Shown here: in pieces, positions 63,436-64,000 of the stretch | Layout: each line of letters opens with the position of its first letter | Position numbering within the stretch: position 1 is the first letter of the stretch | NCBI RefSeq assembly: GCF_024713975.1 | Contig: NC_091098.1 | Span: 20,578,816 to 20,642,815, forward strand | Length of the DNA stretch: 64,000 bases | Source: Paralichthys olivaceus | Taxonomy: Eukaryota > Chordata > Actinopteri > Pleuronectiformes > Paralichthyidae | Direction of reading: 5' to 3' | Notes under the pieces: generated by a model | What the model was told of the DNA's origin: nothing | The model's database searches: none | What the model saw: only the letters and a program-made list of their open reading frames with translations | Translations under genes and position numbers: made by a program

Positions 63436-64000
63436 CTGCAGAGGGAGAAGATGTTACTTTGAAAGATGCTGCTTTGAAATATCTCCATTTTGACAGCTGT
63501 TTGAGAGGCCAATTTTTACAAAAAGCCACTAAGTGCCATCTCTCCATTTTTTCTTTTTCTTCAAGTTTTCAGGTAGAGTAGGTTTAATGACCTTGCTTTT
63601 AGCACCGCTGAGTCAAGCAGTAAACCCAGTTACACACCAGCAAGTTCATCCACACAGGTGCATAGTTCCAGTTTCAATGTTTTTTATTTTTTCTTCATTC
63701 CAGTTAACAAGCCTTGATGAGAAAAAAAACATTTTGTTCCTTTGAAATCCAGAGTGACAGAGAAGGAGGCCGGCAGCAGCAGAGAGGGTTAAAACATCAG
63801 TTTGAGTGTATACGAGTGGCTTTTAGTTGTCCCCATGCTGTACAAACACATGTGCTTTGTCCTGATAAGCCTGATGAGGAGTGAGCCGCTGTCTGTCATG
63901 TGTCTGTTATGGTGGGGATTGATCAAAGCCATATAGGCTCAGCGGATAAAACCCACAAAGGCAAACCAACCCGTAAAACACAAGTCGACCGCAGCCCCAC
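63436..64000 (-). other. cdh4: Start of the next upstream cdh4 intron
   Basis: Intron sequence upstream of the first EC3 exon in this window; the preceding exon is not reached. Confidence 0.7.

Overview
This is vertebrate nuclear DNA, almost certainly from a teleost fish and probably a percomorph. The evidence is split genes with GT-AG introns, long CA/GT microsatellites, fish-type dispersed repeats, and proteins that match vertebrate families exon by exon. No bacterial, plasmid or CRISPR-like feature is visible. I reconstructed four protein-coding genes by reading splice sites and carrying codon phase from exon to exon. All four keep an open frame from first to last exon within the window.

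Layout, left to right: ss18l1 (CREST, minus strand, coding 2548-8666, 11 exons, 407 aa); lsm14b (minus, 9960-11958, 8 exons, 384 aa); taf4 (plus, 13324-23003, 15 exons, about 848 aa); a gene-poor stretch of about 16 kb; then the last eight exons of cdh4 (R-cadherin, minus, 45089-63435, 524 aa), whose 5' part lies beyond position 64000. From memory, the human 20q13.33 order is CDH4-TAF4-LSM14B-PSMA7-SS18L1, so this is a conserved syntenic block. The one expected neighbour not seen is psma7, which should lie in the ~0.8-1.3 kb between lsm14b and ss18l1. lsm14b and taf4 are head to head across about 1 kb of promoter sequence; taf4 and cdh4 converge on the gene-poor stretch.

The genes have unrelated cell roles. 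Ss18l1 is a BAF-associated, calcium-responsive coactivator. Lsm14b is an RNP-granule mRNA regulator. Taf4 is a TFIID core subunit. Cdh4 is a classical cadherin. They share a locus, not a pathway.

Non-coding content includes a solo LTR with a clean 5-bp target-site duplication (35034-35342), a palindromic TTAA-flanked MITE (38244-38586) with a truncated relative in a cdh4 intron, a tRNA-derived SINE, several other fish-type repeats, many microsatellites, and a few stretches that look like conserved non-coding elements but cannot be confirmed without alignment.

The most unusual structure is in taf4. The last ~39 bp of exon 1, its splice donor and the adjacent intron have been tandemly triplicated inside intron 1 (13943-15041). 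This leaves two decoy exon-like pieces that would shift frame or stop translation if spliced in. The expected TAF4 N-terminus also appears only as a frame-shifted remnant upstream of the intact ORF. I found no sign of a wholly new biological system.
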